Shown here piece after piece: positions 31,961 through 39,030 of a stretch of 39,030 nt of DNA. Within the stretch, counting starts at the first letter, position 1; every line of letters starts with the position of its first letter. The stretch spans positions 1 through 39,030 of the forward strand of contig CAIPBM010000054.1 of assembly GCA_903863295.1 (NCBI GenBank), read 5' to 3'. Origin of the DNA: an uncultured Verrucomicrobiota bacterium. GTDB lineage: Bacteria > Verrucomicrobiota > Verrucomicrobiia > Methylacidiphilales > UBA1321. Both the position numbers and the translations under genes were made by a program. The notes beneath the pieces are model-generated. The model was not told the origin of the DNA. It worked only from the letters and a program-made list of their open reading frames with translations, and did no database searches.

Positions 31961-32467
31961 GACGGAATTACGGGAGGCAAACGGAATTAACGGAATGATC
32001 AACAGACTTCAGGAAACACGGATCGCAGATGAAGCTCTTGCCAAGAAGATCATTGGCATTGGTATGAAGGTTCATCGCATCCTCGGTTGTGGATTCATCG
32101 AGTCCGTCTATGCCAATGCTCTACTGCTCGAATTGAACAAAGCCGAAATTTCTTATGAACGAGAAAAGGTTTTCCCCGTTCGCTATGAGGGAACTGAAGT
32201 TGGAATTTTTCATGCTGATCTCGTAATCGAGAATCGGCTTATCGTAGAACTAAAAGCGGTTGAGGCCCTGAATATTGCCCACTCCGTCCAACTCGTGAAT
32301 TATTTAGCCGCCGCCCAAATCGATTTCGGCTTACTATTGAATTTTGGAGGTAAAAATCTCGAATTTAAAACCAAAACTCGGATTTATTATACAAAAGAAG
32401 ACCCACCCAATCTCCAATCCTAAATGCACTCCTTCCGTTAATTCCGTCTGCCTTCCGTAATTCCGTC
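31961..32467 (+). mobile_element. Family-C inverted-repeat cassette carrying a GxxExxY gene
   Basis: The arms 31961-31995 and 32433-32467 are inverted over 35 nt with about two mismatches. They begin GACGGAATTACGGG and end ACGGAATTAACGGAA. The left arm starts 5 bp after the nuoE stop; the right arm ends 13 bp before the nuoF ATG. The enclosed gene starts with its ATG touching the inner edge of the left arm. The outer borders are ATTTAGAC on the left and GTCAAAT on the right, close to those of family A and B. Confidence 0.83.
31995..32423 (+). CDS. GxxExxY protein (PD-(D/E)XK-like), cassette cargo 3
   Basis: A 142-residue protein with GCGFIESVYANALLLEL (GxxExxY), FHADLVIENRLIVELKAVE and VQLVNYLAAAQIDFGLLLNF. 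The Asp and ExK residues of the nuclease-like core are kept. ATG overlaps the last base of the left repeat arm. The stop lies 10 nt before the right arm. It is closest, by eye, to the copy at 28827. Role unknown. Confidence 0.88.
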   Translation: MINRLQETRIADEALAKKIIGIGMKVHRILGCGFIESVYANALLLELNKAEISYEREKVFPVRYEGTEVGIFHADLVIENRLIVELKAVEALNIAHSVQLVNYLAAAQIDFGLLLNFGGKNLEFKTKTRIYYTKEDPPNLQS

Positions 32468-32480
32468 AAATCCTCTTCCT

Positions 32481-33848
32481 ATGCCCGTCTCTGAAAACAG
32501 ACTCATCTTCGCGAATATCGACAAACCGGGATACACCATCGATATCGATTGTTATCTGAAGCATGGCGGTTACGTGGAGCTCAAGAAAGCTCTCACCATC
32601 CCGGGCCCGGATATTGTCGCGGATGTAAAACTCTCCGGCCTGCGCGGGCGCGGCGGTGCCGGATTTTCCTGCGGCATGAAATGGAGTTTCATCGATCCCA
32701 AGCGCAACACCAAGCCGGTCTACCTCATCTGTAACGCCGATGAATCGGAACCCGGCACCTTCAAGGACAAGCAGATCATCTATAAAGATCCACATCAGCT
32801 TCTCGAAGGCATGGCCATCGCCTGTTACGCCAACAACGTCCATCTCGCCTATATCTACATTCGCGGCGAATTCGTTCTCGGTGCGAAGATCCTTGAGAAA
32901 GCCATCGCCGAGGCCAAGGCGAAGAATTTTCTCGGCAAAAACATTCTCGGCTCCGGGTACGATCTTGAAATCTATATTCACCGGGGCGCCGGTGCCTATA
33001 TTTGTGGCGAGGAAACCGGCCTGATCGAGTCACTGGAGGGAAAGCGACCTTACCCGCGGATCAAGCCGCCTTACTTCCCCGCCGTGCTTGGTCTCTACAT
33101 GAGCCCCACCATCGTCAATAACGTGGAGACCCTCTGCAACATCAAGCATATCATCGCCATGGGCGGAGCGGCCTATGCGAAACTGGGCCGCCCCAACAAC
33201 ACCGGCACGCGCCTGCTCTGTGTCAGCGGCGATGTGGAGAAACCGGGCTACTATGAATTTGAAGTCGGCGCCATCACCCTCGGCGAGCTGATCTACGACG
33301 TTTGCGGCGGCATCAAAGGCGGTCGCAAGCTCAAGGCCATCATCCCCGGCGGCTCCTCCGCGAAAGTCCTGAAGGCCGGCGAGCGCTACAAGATCAAGCA
33401 CAAGAAACCCGACGGCACGATGGAGGAAAAGGAAATCGCCCTGGAAGACGTCCCCATCGATTTTGACACCCTGGCCGCCGTCGGTTCCATGGCGGGCAGC
33501 GGCGGCATCATCGTCATGGATGAAACGCGCGACATGGTCGAGTGCCTGGCCAATATCGCCACGTTCTACGCGCACGAATCGTGCGGTCAATGCACGCCCT
33601 GCCGAGAGGGCTCGCTCTGGATGAAGAAAATCACCAGCCGTCTCTCGGAAGGCGAGGGCCACGCCGGAGATGTGGGCCTGCTCAAAACTGTTGCCGATAA
33701 CATCGCCGGAAAGACCATTTGTGCCTTCGGAGAAGCCTGCGCCTGGCCCGTCCAGAGCTTTGTCACCAAATTCAGAGATGAATTCGACGCCCATACGGCC
33801 GGGGACGCCGCCGCCCCCACCCCGGCCCAGAAACTGGAAGCTGTTTAA
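32481..33848 (+). CDS. nuoF: NADH-quinone oxidoreductase subunit F
   Basis: This 455-residue flavoprotein binds NADH and FMN and carries cluster N3. Motifs are GLRGRGGAGFSCGMKWSF (NADH/FMN), CNADESEPGTFKDK, RGAGAYICGEETGLIESLEG and the 4Fe-4S site ESCGQCTPCREG with a later Cys in GKTICAFGEACAWP. Length is typical. With NuoE and NuoG it forms the dehydrogenase module. Confidence 0.97.
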   Translation: MPVSENRLIFANIDKPGYTIDIDCYLKHGGYVELKKALTIPGPDIVADVKLSGLRGRGGAGFSCGMKWSFIDPKRNTKPVYLICNADESEPGTFKDKQIIYKDPHQLLEGMAIACYANNVHLAYIYIRGEFVLGAKILEKAIAEAKAKNFLGKNILGSGYDLEIYIHRGAGAYICGEETGLIESLEGKRPYPRIKPPYFPAVLGLYMSPTIVNNVETLCNIKHIIAMGGAAYAKLGRPNNTGTRLLCVSGDVEKPGYYEFEVGAITLGELIYDVCGGIKGGRKLKAIIPGGSSAKVLKAGERYKIKHKKPDGTMEEKEIALEDVPIDFDTLAAVGSMAGSGGIIVMDETRDMVECLANIATFYAHESCGQCTPCREGSLWMKKITSRLSEGEGHAGDVGLLKTVADNIAGKTICAFGEACAWPVQSFVTKFRDEFDAHTAGDAAAPTPAQKLEAV

Positions 33849-33927
33849 TCCTATTCATGATCTTGCCCTGCGCCTACTTCCCGTTAAGCTAAAAGCCTGT
33901 AAGTCTAACCCAAAACAAAAAGGATAA

Positions 33928-34059
33928 ATGAAATCATACATCAAACTCTTTGTGTTGATTGCTGCGGTGACAGTCTCTGCCGCATTCCTGACGGCTTGTG
34001 CGGACAAAACCCCGCCCCCGCCGCCACCAGCCCCGGAACCGGTTCGTCCGAATTCCTAA
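33928..34059 (+). CDS. Very small proline-tailed lipoprotein
   Basis: A 43-residue protein. The signal MKSYIKLFVLIAAVTVSAAF leads to a lipobox LTAC (Cys24). The mature peptide is only 20 residues, ADKTPPPPPPAPEPVRPNS. AAGGA 5 nt upstream of ATG supports the start. It resembles the entericidin-size lipopeptides in layout only. It lies between nuoF and nuoG and is followed by a strong hairpin. Confidence 0.72.
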   Translation: MKSYIKLFVLIAAVTVSAAFLTACADKTPPPPPPAPEPVRPNS

Positions 34060-34074
34060 GCTGAGCTAAAACCT

Positions 34075-34104
34075 TTGCGCCGGGTCTTCACCGACCCGGC
34101 GCAA
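34075..34104 (+). terminator. 12-bp perfect hairpin between small lipoprotein gene and nuoG
   Basis: TTGCGCCGGGTC, loop TTCACC, GACCCGGCGCAA. No T-run follows, so it is not a standard intrinsic terminator. It could be a processing or mRNA-stability element that separates the upstream and downstream parts of the nuo transcript. Confidence 0.55.
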
Positions 34105-34151
34105 CGGAGTCTTTCCAGTCGTTCTGAAGTTAACGTCGTCCCTTCGATCCC

Positions 34152-35894
34152 GTGGAAAATCCGTTCAATCACGACAGTCCTCCGGCAGATGCCCCCCTGC
34201 TCAACGTGCAGGTCGATGGCGTCTGGATGCAATTTCCCCGGGGTCTCAATGCGGTGGAAGTCGCCCGTCGCGCACAGAAGTTCATCCCCCACTATTGTTA
34301 CCACCCCAAGCTCTCGATCTCCGGCAATTGCCGCATGTGTCTCATTGAGCTCGGCATGCCCAAGGTCGACCACGATCGCAAGCCCATCCTTGGCGCGGAC
34401 GGCAAAGCCGAAATCTCCTGGATGCCCAAGCCGCAGATCGGCTGCGCCACGCTCATCGCGGAAGGCATGGGCATCCGCACCACCTCACCCGTGGTCGAGG
34501 AATGCCGCAAGGGCGTGATGGAATTTCTCCTCATCAACCATCCGCTCGATTGTCCCATCTGCGATCAGGCCGGCGAGTGCAAGCTCCAGGAATATTCGGT
34601 CCAGTATGGCAACGAAGGCAGCCGTTTCACGGACGACAAGGTCAAGAAACCGAAGCGGGTCGATATCGGCGAGCGGATCGTCCTCGATGACGAACGGTGT
34701 ATCATGTGCTCGCGGTGCATCCGCTTTTCCAAGGAGATGGTGCATGACGATGTCCTTGGCTTTATCGACCGGGGCAGTCACACCACGCTGGCCGTCCACC
34801 CCGGCAAGCGGCTCGACAACAACTACTCGCTCAACACCGTCGATATCTGTCCCGTCGGTGCGCTCACCAGCAAGGATTTCCGCTTCCAGATGCGCGTCTG
34901 GTTTCTCAAGGAAACGAAGAGCATCTGCACCGGTTGCGCGACCGGCTGCAACACCATTGTTGGCAGCCGCGAGAACCTGGTCTATCGCCTGACCCCGCGC
35001 GGCAACGAAGCGGTCAACTCCGAGTGGATGTGCGATCAAGGCCGGCTCGGCTTCCATTACATTCACAGTCCCGAGCGGCTGACCGAGCCGATGGCGGTAG
35101 CCGCCGCTCCCCCCGGCGGCGGATCGGTACCGGAAAAGAGCTACGTCCCATGGTCCGAACTGATTCCTCAACTGGCGGCGAAATTAAAAGCGCTTCGTCC
35201 GGAACAGATCGCCATCATCGCCTCCGGGCGCCTGACCAATGAGGAAGCCTTCCTCCTCAGCGAAATCCGCCGCACCCTCGGCGGCGAGGACGTGCTCTGC
35301 GATATCGTCCCGCGGGAGGGCGAAGCCGACGGCATTCTCCGCAGTGCCGATCTCAATCCCAACACACGCGGCGTCGAGCTCTTCGGTCTTTCCCAAGGCG
35401 GAAAGACCCTCGGGCAAATCCGTCACGGGGTCGATACGGGACGCATCGAAGCGCTTCTGGTTCTGCACGAGAATCTGGTTGAGGAAGCGGGTTGGCCTCT
35501 CTCCTCCATCCAGCGGGTCAAACTCCTCGTCGTACAATCGCTGCTCCAAACGGCCACGACTGAACTGGCCGACTTCGTCCTCCCCGGCGCCAGCTTCGCC
35601 GAAAAGCGGGGCTCCATGATCAACGGTGCCGGGCGGCTGCAACGCCTCAACAAAGCCATCGCCGTTCCCGGTCACGCCATGGACGATTGGCAGATTCTGC
35701 TCCAGCTCAAGTCCGCCCTTGGCGGCGGAAACGGACTCCACACCATCGAGGAAGTCTTCAAAGCCATGGCCGAGGCGACGCCGATTTTAGCCGGACTCAG
35801 CCTCAGCAAAATCGGCGACCTCGGCCTCCAACTCCAGTTTTCCAGCTCAACACCAATAACCCGTCCTCAACCCTCTCCGCACGCCACCGTCTGA
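34152..35894 (+). CDS. nuoG: NADH-quinone oxidoreductase subunit G (short form)
   Basis: This 580-residue subunit starts at GTG. The N-terminal 2Fe-2S ferredoxin domain shows HYCYHPKLSISGNCRMC. HPLDCPICDQAGECKLQ is the His/Cys 4Fe-4S site. CIMCSRCIRF with CPVGAL is a second 4Fe-4S site. CTGCATGCNTIV follows. The C-terminal molybdopterin-oxidoreductase-like region is present but much reduced: many bacterial NuoG proteins have 680-910 residues. The last ~30 residues (SSSTPITRPQPSPH) are low complexity. It may be a lineage-specific short form or may have lost its C-terminal domain. Confidence 0.95.
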   Translation: MENPFNHDSPPADAPLLNVQVDGVWMQFPRGLNAVEVARRAQKFIPHYCYHPKLSISGNCRMCLIELGMPKVDHDRKPILGADGKAEISWMPKPQIGCATLIAEGMGIRTTSPVVEECRKGVMEFLLINHPLDCPICDQAGECKLQEYSVQYGNEGSRFTDDKVKKPKRVDIGERIVLDDERCIMCSRCIRFSKEMVHDDVLGFIDRGSHTTLAVHPGKRLDNNYSLNTVDICPVGALTSKDFRFQMRVWFLKETKSICTGCATGCNTIVGSRENLVYRLTPRGNEAVNSEWMCDQGRLGFHYIHSPERLTEPMAVAAAPPGGGSVPEKSYVPWSELIPQLAAKLKALRPEQIAIIASGRLTNEEAFLLSEIRRTLGGEDVLCDIVPREGEADGILRSADLNPNTRGVELFGLSQGGKTLGQIRHGVDTGRIEALLVLHENLVEEAGWPLSSIQRVKLLVVQSLLQTATTELADFVLPGASFAEKRGSMINGAGRLQRLNKAIAVPGHAMDDWQILLQLKSALGGGNGLHTIEEVFKAMAEATPILAGLSLSKIGDLGLQLQFSSSTPITRPQPSPHATV

Positions 35895-35912
35895 GCTTCA
35901 TCTGAAACAGAA

Positions 35913-36009
35913 TTTGGACATGAAAACATGAAGCTGATGAAGGACATGAATAAAGGTAAAGCCAGTGATTCATTAGCAATTTCATGTCTTCATGTTCCTC
36001 ATGTCAAAA
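35913..36009. mobile_element. Cargo-free family-B mini-element
   Basis: The left end TTTGGACATGAAAACATGAA and the right end 35981-36009 (TTCATGTCTTCATG, CTCATGTCAAAA) are imperfect inverted complements. They enclose only ~35 bp with no gene. This resembles an internally deleted or non-coding copy of the family-B cassettes at 27114 and 30976. Confidence 0.68.
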
Positions 36010-36023
36010 ATCCCCTGCCTACC

Positions 36024-36080
36024 AATCCCGCTAATCTGGTTAATCCTGCCCAAAAATTCCGTTAATTCCGTCTAAATTTT
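36024..36080. repeat. Solo right ends of family A and family C in tandem
   Basis: 36024-36056 matches the family-A right end (CTGGTTAATCCTGCCCAAAA). 36057-36080 matches the family-C right end (TTCCGTTAATTCCGTCTAAA). Neither has a left partner here, so they are remnants of earlier insertions. The neighbouring 36081-36137 shows no gene. Confidence 0.62.
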
Positions 36081-36137
36081 CCCCTAACGGGCTGAACGCC
36101 TGGCTAGTTGTTGAATACCTCTTCAACTACGACCCAA

Positions 36138-36230
36138 TTTAACATGAAAACATGAAGGCATGAAATACATGAACGAACCAATGAACACTCCGTCTCCATG
36201 TCTCCTTCATGTCTTCCTGTTTAAAAAATT
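36138..36230. mobile_element. Second cargo-free family-B mini-element
   Basis: The left end (36138-36173) has TTTAACATGAAAACATGAAG, then GCATGAAATACATGAA. The right end (36197-36230) has CATGTCTCCTTCATGTCTTC, then CTGTTTAAA. The inverted match is imperfect and the centre is ~23 bp. The nuoH ATG follows 22 bp later. Together with 35913-36080 it fills the 357-bp nuoG-nuoH gap. Confidence 0.65.
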
Positions 36231-36251
36231 CTCCGCGTTAACCCTAGACAT

Positions 36252-37445
36252 ATGAACCTCTTCTTTGCCGACATGCCCGCTAACGTCCCGATGTGGGTGC
36301 CCGACGTCTTCGTCACCGCGATCAAGATCTTCATCCTCGTCAACGTCATCCTCGGCCTCGTCTCCTACACCGTCATGGCGGAACGCCGCATCAGCGCCGC
36401 CATCCAGGATCGCATCGGTCCGAACCGCGTCGGCATTCCACTTGGCGGCGTCAACGTCCTTGGCCTCTTCACCGTGCCTAAGTGGACCTGGTGGGGCCTC
36501 GGCCAGCCGCTGCCGGATGCGCTCAAGTTCATGCTCAAGGAAGAGTTCACCCCCGCGCACGTCAATAAAGTCTACTTCTGGCTCGCCCCCGCCATGGCCA
36601 TGGTTCCCGCCCTGCTCACCATCTGCGTCATCCCCTTCGCCGGTACGCGCGACATCACACTCCCCTGGGGCTACGTCATGCATTCGCCCGGCGTCATCGC
36701 CGATGTCGGCATCGGCGTGCTTCTCATCTTCGCCCTCTCCTCGCTCAGCGTCTACGGCATCGTCCTCGCCGGTTGGTCGTCCAACTCCAAGTACCCCTTT
36801 CTCGGCGGCATCCGCTCCAGTGCGCAGATGATTTCGTACGAGGTCTCGATGGGCCTCTCCGTCATCCCGGTCTTCCTCGTCATGGGCGATCTGCACCTCT
36901 CGGAAGTCGTCAACTATCAGGCCGCGAACGGCTGGACGGTCTTTCCGCTCTTCGCGCCCCACTGGCCCTGGCACGTCTGGAAAAGCTACATCCTCTGGAT
37001 TCCGATGATGATCTCATTCGTCATCTTTCTCATCTCGGCCTTCGCCGAGACCAACCGTCTTCCCTTCGATCTCCCCGAAAGCGAGACGGAACTCGTCGGC
37101 GGTTACCACACCGAATACTCGGCGATGAAATTCGCCCTCTTCTTCCTCGGGGAGTACGCCGCCATGATCGTCGCCTCCTGCCTCATGGTCACCCTCTTCT
37201 TCGGCGGCTGGAGCTTGCCGCTACCCTTCTACATGGCCTGGCAGGATCAATGGTGGAGTCTCATCCTTTACCCGCTCGTCTTCCTGGTGAAGATGTGCTG
37301 CTTCATCATTCTCTTCATCTGGGTCCGCTGGACACTTCCCCGCTTCCGCTACGATCAACTCATGGGCCTCGGCTGGAAATTCATCCTGCCCATCTCGCTG
37401 GGGAATATTCTGCTCACCGGTATTCTCTTGGCCTTAATTGGTTAG
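36252..37445 (+). CDS. nuoH: NADH-quinone oxidoreductase subunit H
   Basis: This 397-residue membrane subunit links the peripheral arm to the proton-pumping arm and lines the quinone tunnel. It shows MAERRISAAIQDRIGPNRVG, then FAETNRLPFDLPESETELVG with GGYHTEYSAMKFALFFLGEY, all diagnostic. About eight to nine membrane helices are visible. It has an insertion around NYQAANGWTVFPLFAPHWPW. No nuoI follows: a toxin-antitoxin pair lies directly downstream. Confidence 0.97.
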   Translation: MNLFFADMPANVPMWVPDVFVTAIKIFILVNVILGLVSYTVMAERRISAAIQDRIGPNRVGIPLGGVNVLGLFTVPKWTWWGLGQPLPDALKFMLKEEFTPAHVNKVYFWLAPAMAMVPALLTICVIPFAGTRDITLPWGYVMHSPGVIADVGIGVLLIFALSSLSVYGIVLAGWSSNSKYPFLGGIRSSAQMISYEVSMGLSVIPVFLVMGDLHLSEVVNYQAANGWTVFPLFAPHWPWHVWKSYILWIPMMISFVIFLISAFAETNRLPFDLPESETELVGGYHTEYSAMKFALFFLGEYAAMIVASCLMVTLFFGGWSLPLPFYMAWQDQWWSLILYPLVFLVKMCCFIILFIWVRWTLPRFRYDQLMGLGWKFILPISLGNILLTGILLALIG

Positions 37446-37507
37446 TTTTTATCGGGTGGAAAGTGCGGGTATTGCCAAATGTAGCATTTGGTATTACTTT
37501 TGCGGAC

Positions 37508-37747
37508 ATGACCATAACCGTGACCATGAAAATCCCCCAGGAAATGGCCCAAAAACTTGAAGCCGTCGCCTCCCGGAAACGCGTACCAAAATCGACATTA
37601 ATGCGCGAAGCGCTCGGCACCTATCTCAAGACGCAAAAAACCAAAACAAATCTCTATGAGCGGATGAAAGCGGGCATTGGTTGTATCAGGAGTGGCAAGG
37701 GCGATCTCTCCACCAATCCCAAGCACATGGATGGGTATGGTCGATGA
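37508..37747 (+). CDS. Ribbon-helix-helix antitoxin (VapB/CopG-like)
   Basis: A 79-residue protein beginning MTITVTMKIPQEMAQKLEAV, with KSTLMREALGTYL: a beta-strand followed by two helices, the ribbon-helix-helix DNA-binding fold. It is the predicted antitoxin and autorepressor of the downstream PIN protein, whose start overlaps its stop (ATGA). ATG 37508 is chosen because the long upstream frame runs through nuoH in another frame. Confidence 0.82.
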   Translation: MTITVTMKIPQEMAQKLEAVASRKRVPKSTLMREALGTYLKTQKTKTNLYERMKAGIGCIRSGKGDLSTNPKHMDGYGR

Positions 37748-38157
37748 AAAAGGTCATTGTGGATACGGGACCAATCGTGGCCCTGATCGATGCAACGGAT
37801 CGTCACCACGAATGGGCCACGACGCAATTATGTAAGCTGGAAGACCCTCTTTTGACCTGTGACGCGGTTTTGTCAGAAGCCTGCTTCCTGCTTAAATCTT
37901 ATCCGGCTGCGCTTCGCCACCTCAGGGCTTTTTTGGATGACGATATAATCGTTCCGGTGTTCAAGAGCCATCCTCATACCTCTCACCTTTTTGGCCTGAG
38001 GGAAACTTATCAAAACCTGCCCATGTCGTTTGCAGACGCCTGCATCGTCTGTCTGGTTGAGGACTATCCAGGGTCGACCGTCTTTACGACCGATAGTCAC
38101 TTTGCCATTTACCGGCAACAACGTCGCCGGATTATTCCGACGATTGCGCCATTTTAA
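37744..38157 (+). CDS. PIN-domain toxin (VapC-like ribonuclease)
   Basis: A 137-residue PIN-domain protein. Acidic metal-binding residues are in VDTGPIVALID, in LSEACFLL, in SFADACIVC and in FTTDSHF, in the expected order. Such toxins cut tRNA or rRNA and are neutralised by the cognate antitoxin. The 4-bp overlap with the RHH gene supports a toxin-antitoxin pair. It is one more accessory unit placed at the end of the nuo genes. Confidence 0.86.
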   Translation: MKKVIVDTGPIVALIDATDRHHEWATTQLCKLEDPLLTCDAVLSEACFLLKSYPAALRHLRAFLDDDIIVPVFKSHPHTSHLFGLRETYQNLPMSFADACIVCLVEDYPGSTVFTTDSHFAIYRQQRRRIIPTIAPF

Positions 38158-38182
38158 ATAATATCAATTGGCTCGGCATCCC

Positions 38183-38860
38183 TCAATCCACCTTCGCCGC
38201 GACTACGAGACAAAACTCCCCGCGCGGTTCATGCGCCTTGAAGTGCTCCAGTAACTCCGCCGCTGTCCCGCGCCGGTACTCCTCAAACTTCTTCGTCAGT
38301 TCCCGTGCGAGACAAAGTCGCGCCTGGGGAATTTCCGCCACGGCATCCTCCAGCATCCGCACCACCCGATAAGGCGATTCAAAATAGATGCTCGTGAAAT
38401 CCCGCGCGGCTGCTGCGATCAATTCCTTGCGCCGCTGACCGCTCTTCACCGGTAAAAATCCGCCGAAATAAAACGGCACCATCGGAAAACCTGAACCCGC
38501 CAGCGCCAGCAACGGCGCGGAAGGTCCCGGCACCACTTCCACCGGCACCCCTGCCGCGACCGCCGCCCGGATCAGGCGCTCGCCGGGATCGCTCACGCCT
38601 GGCATCCCGGCATCGGAGACCAGCGCAATCGATTGACCCTGCTGGAACTTCTCCAGAAACTCCGCCGTCCGCTTCGCCTCGCTGAACTGGTGGTAGCTGA
38701 TCATAGGTTTGCGAATCTCAAACTTTGTCAGCAAATGCCCCGTGTGCCGCGTGTCCTCCGCCGCAATGAGATCGACCTCCTTGAGCACCCGCAAGGCCCG
38801 GGGCGGCACGTCTTCCAGATTACCAATTGGCGTGGCCACGATGTAGAGTTTTCCGGACAT
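38183..38860 (-). CDS. rsmI: 16S rRNA (cytidine-1402-2'-O)-methyltransferase
   Basis: A 225-residue SAM-dependent methyltransferase of the tetrapyrrole-methylase fold. Motifs are LYIVATPIGNLEDVPPRALR, AAEDTRHTGHLL, ALVSDAGMPGVSDPGERLI and VVPGPSAPLLALAGSGFP. It modifies C1402 in the ribosomal decoding centre. It is shorter than E. coli RsmI (~286 residues), lacking the C-terminal extension. It converges on the PIN toxin gene. The 38861-39030 region upstream holds no gene that I can support. Confidence 0.94.
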   Translation of the reverse strand: MSGKLYIVATPIGNLEDVPPRALRVLKEVDLIAAEDTRHTGHLLTKFEIRKPMISYHQFSEAKRTAEFLEKFQQGQSIALVSDAGMPGVSDPGERLIRAAVAAGVPVEVVPGPSAPLLALAGSGFPMVPFYFGGFLPVKSGQRRKELIAAAARDFTSIYFESPYRVVRMLEDAVAEIPQARLCLARELTKKFEEYRRGTAAELLEHFKAHEPRGEFCLVVAAKVD

Positions 38861-39030
38861 AAGTAAGAAGATTGGCTGTGAGACAGCCTATCCTCTCCTC
38901 CAGTCCCCTCCCATCTATTTTCACGGCCACCCAGCCCTGACAACCTAAGCCAAGGATAGAAGATATAAAAAATCAAATGTCGGAAACCCGATTTTCTTGG
39001 AGGACAAAACCATGCATGACCTACGATAAA

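Noticed and set aside
27110..36230. CRISPR array reading of the ACATGAA and GGATTAACA repeats
   Set aside because: The repeats are short, imperfect tandem units arranged as inverted pairs around genes, with no regular spacers and no cas genes.
39012..39030. Start of another gene at the right edge (ATGCATGACC)
   Set aside because: The frame hits TAA after five codons, so no gene can be supported there.

Overview
The window is bacterial, with moderately high GC and dense coding. It most likely comes from the Verrucomicrobiota. The evidence is indirect: a PEP-CTERM sorted protein, three GxxExxY-family genes, abundant short inverted-repeat elements between genes, and a cluster of small stress-associated DUF genes. 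The class cannot be fixed from sequence alone.

Layout. Positions 1-12.4 kb hold a signalling and stress block: a large hybrid histidine kinase (cut by the window edge), three stand-alone receiver proteins, a zinc-ribbon metallopeptidase, and small envelope or stress proteins (DUF1328, DUF883, DUF4142, DUF3309, DUF892), plus a 3D-domain protein, an NRAMP-like transporter and a DUF748 protein. Five 16-bp sites matching the sigma-54 -24/-12 consensus (TGGCAY-N6-TGCA) sit directly upstream of five of these transcription units, so much of the block looks like one sigma-54 regulon. Positions 12.6-13.9 kb carry a PEP-CTERM protein with a papain/C39-like Cys-His-Asp pattern. Positions 13.9-18.1 kb are a minus-strand pyruvate dehydrogenase operon (pdhA-pdhB-MBL hydrolase-pdhC). 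Positions 18.1-22.5 kb hold two small genes, a CsbD-like gene, aroC, aroK and queG. Positions 22.8-26.4 kb hold an AT-richer Hep/Hag-repeat surface protein, tRNA-Ser(UGA), a rhodanese and a secreted protein with two pepsin-type Asp motifs. Positions 26.6-37.4 kb carry respiratory complex I genes nuoB-C-D-E-F-G-H. A VapBC-type toxin-antitoxin pair and rsmI close the window.

The most striking structure is inside the complex I operon. Nearly every junction between nuo genes holds a short element bounded by inverted repeats built from 8-10 bp sub-repeats. There are three core families: A (AGGATTAAC units), B (ACATGAA units) and C (ACGGAATTA units). Most share an outer border close to TTTTGAC. Several elements carry exactly one small gene, co-directional with the operon: three different GxxExxY (PD-(D/E)XK-like) proteins, one in each repeat family, and a small BamE/SmpA-like protein. 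A membrane protein sits between mismatched ends, and three cargo-free or remnant elements lie between nuoG and nuoH. A seventh copy, family A with an unrelated 129-residue cargo, lies upstream of aroC. Start or stop codons often fall inside the repeat arms. This looks like a single-gene cassette system, mobile or once mobile, that inserts between genes of operons without breaking them.

The nuo cluster lacks nuoA and nuoI-N in this window, and NuoG is short, so complex I is either split over several loci or atypical.
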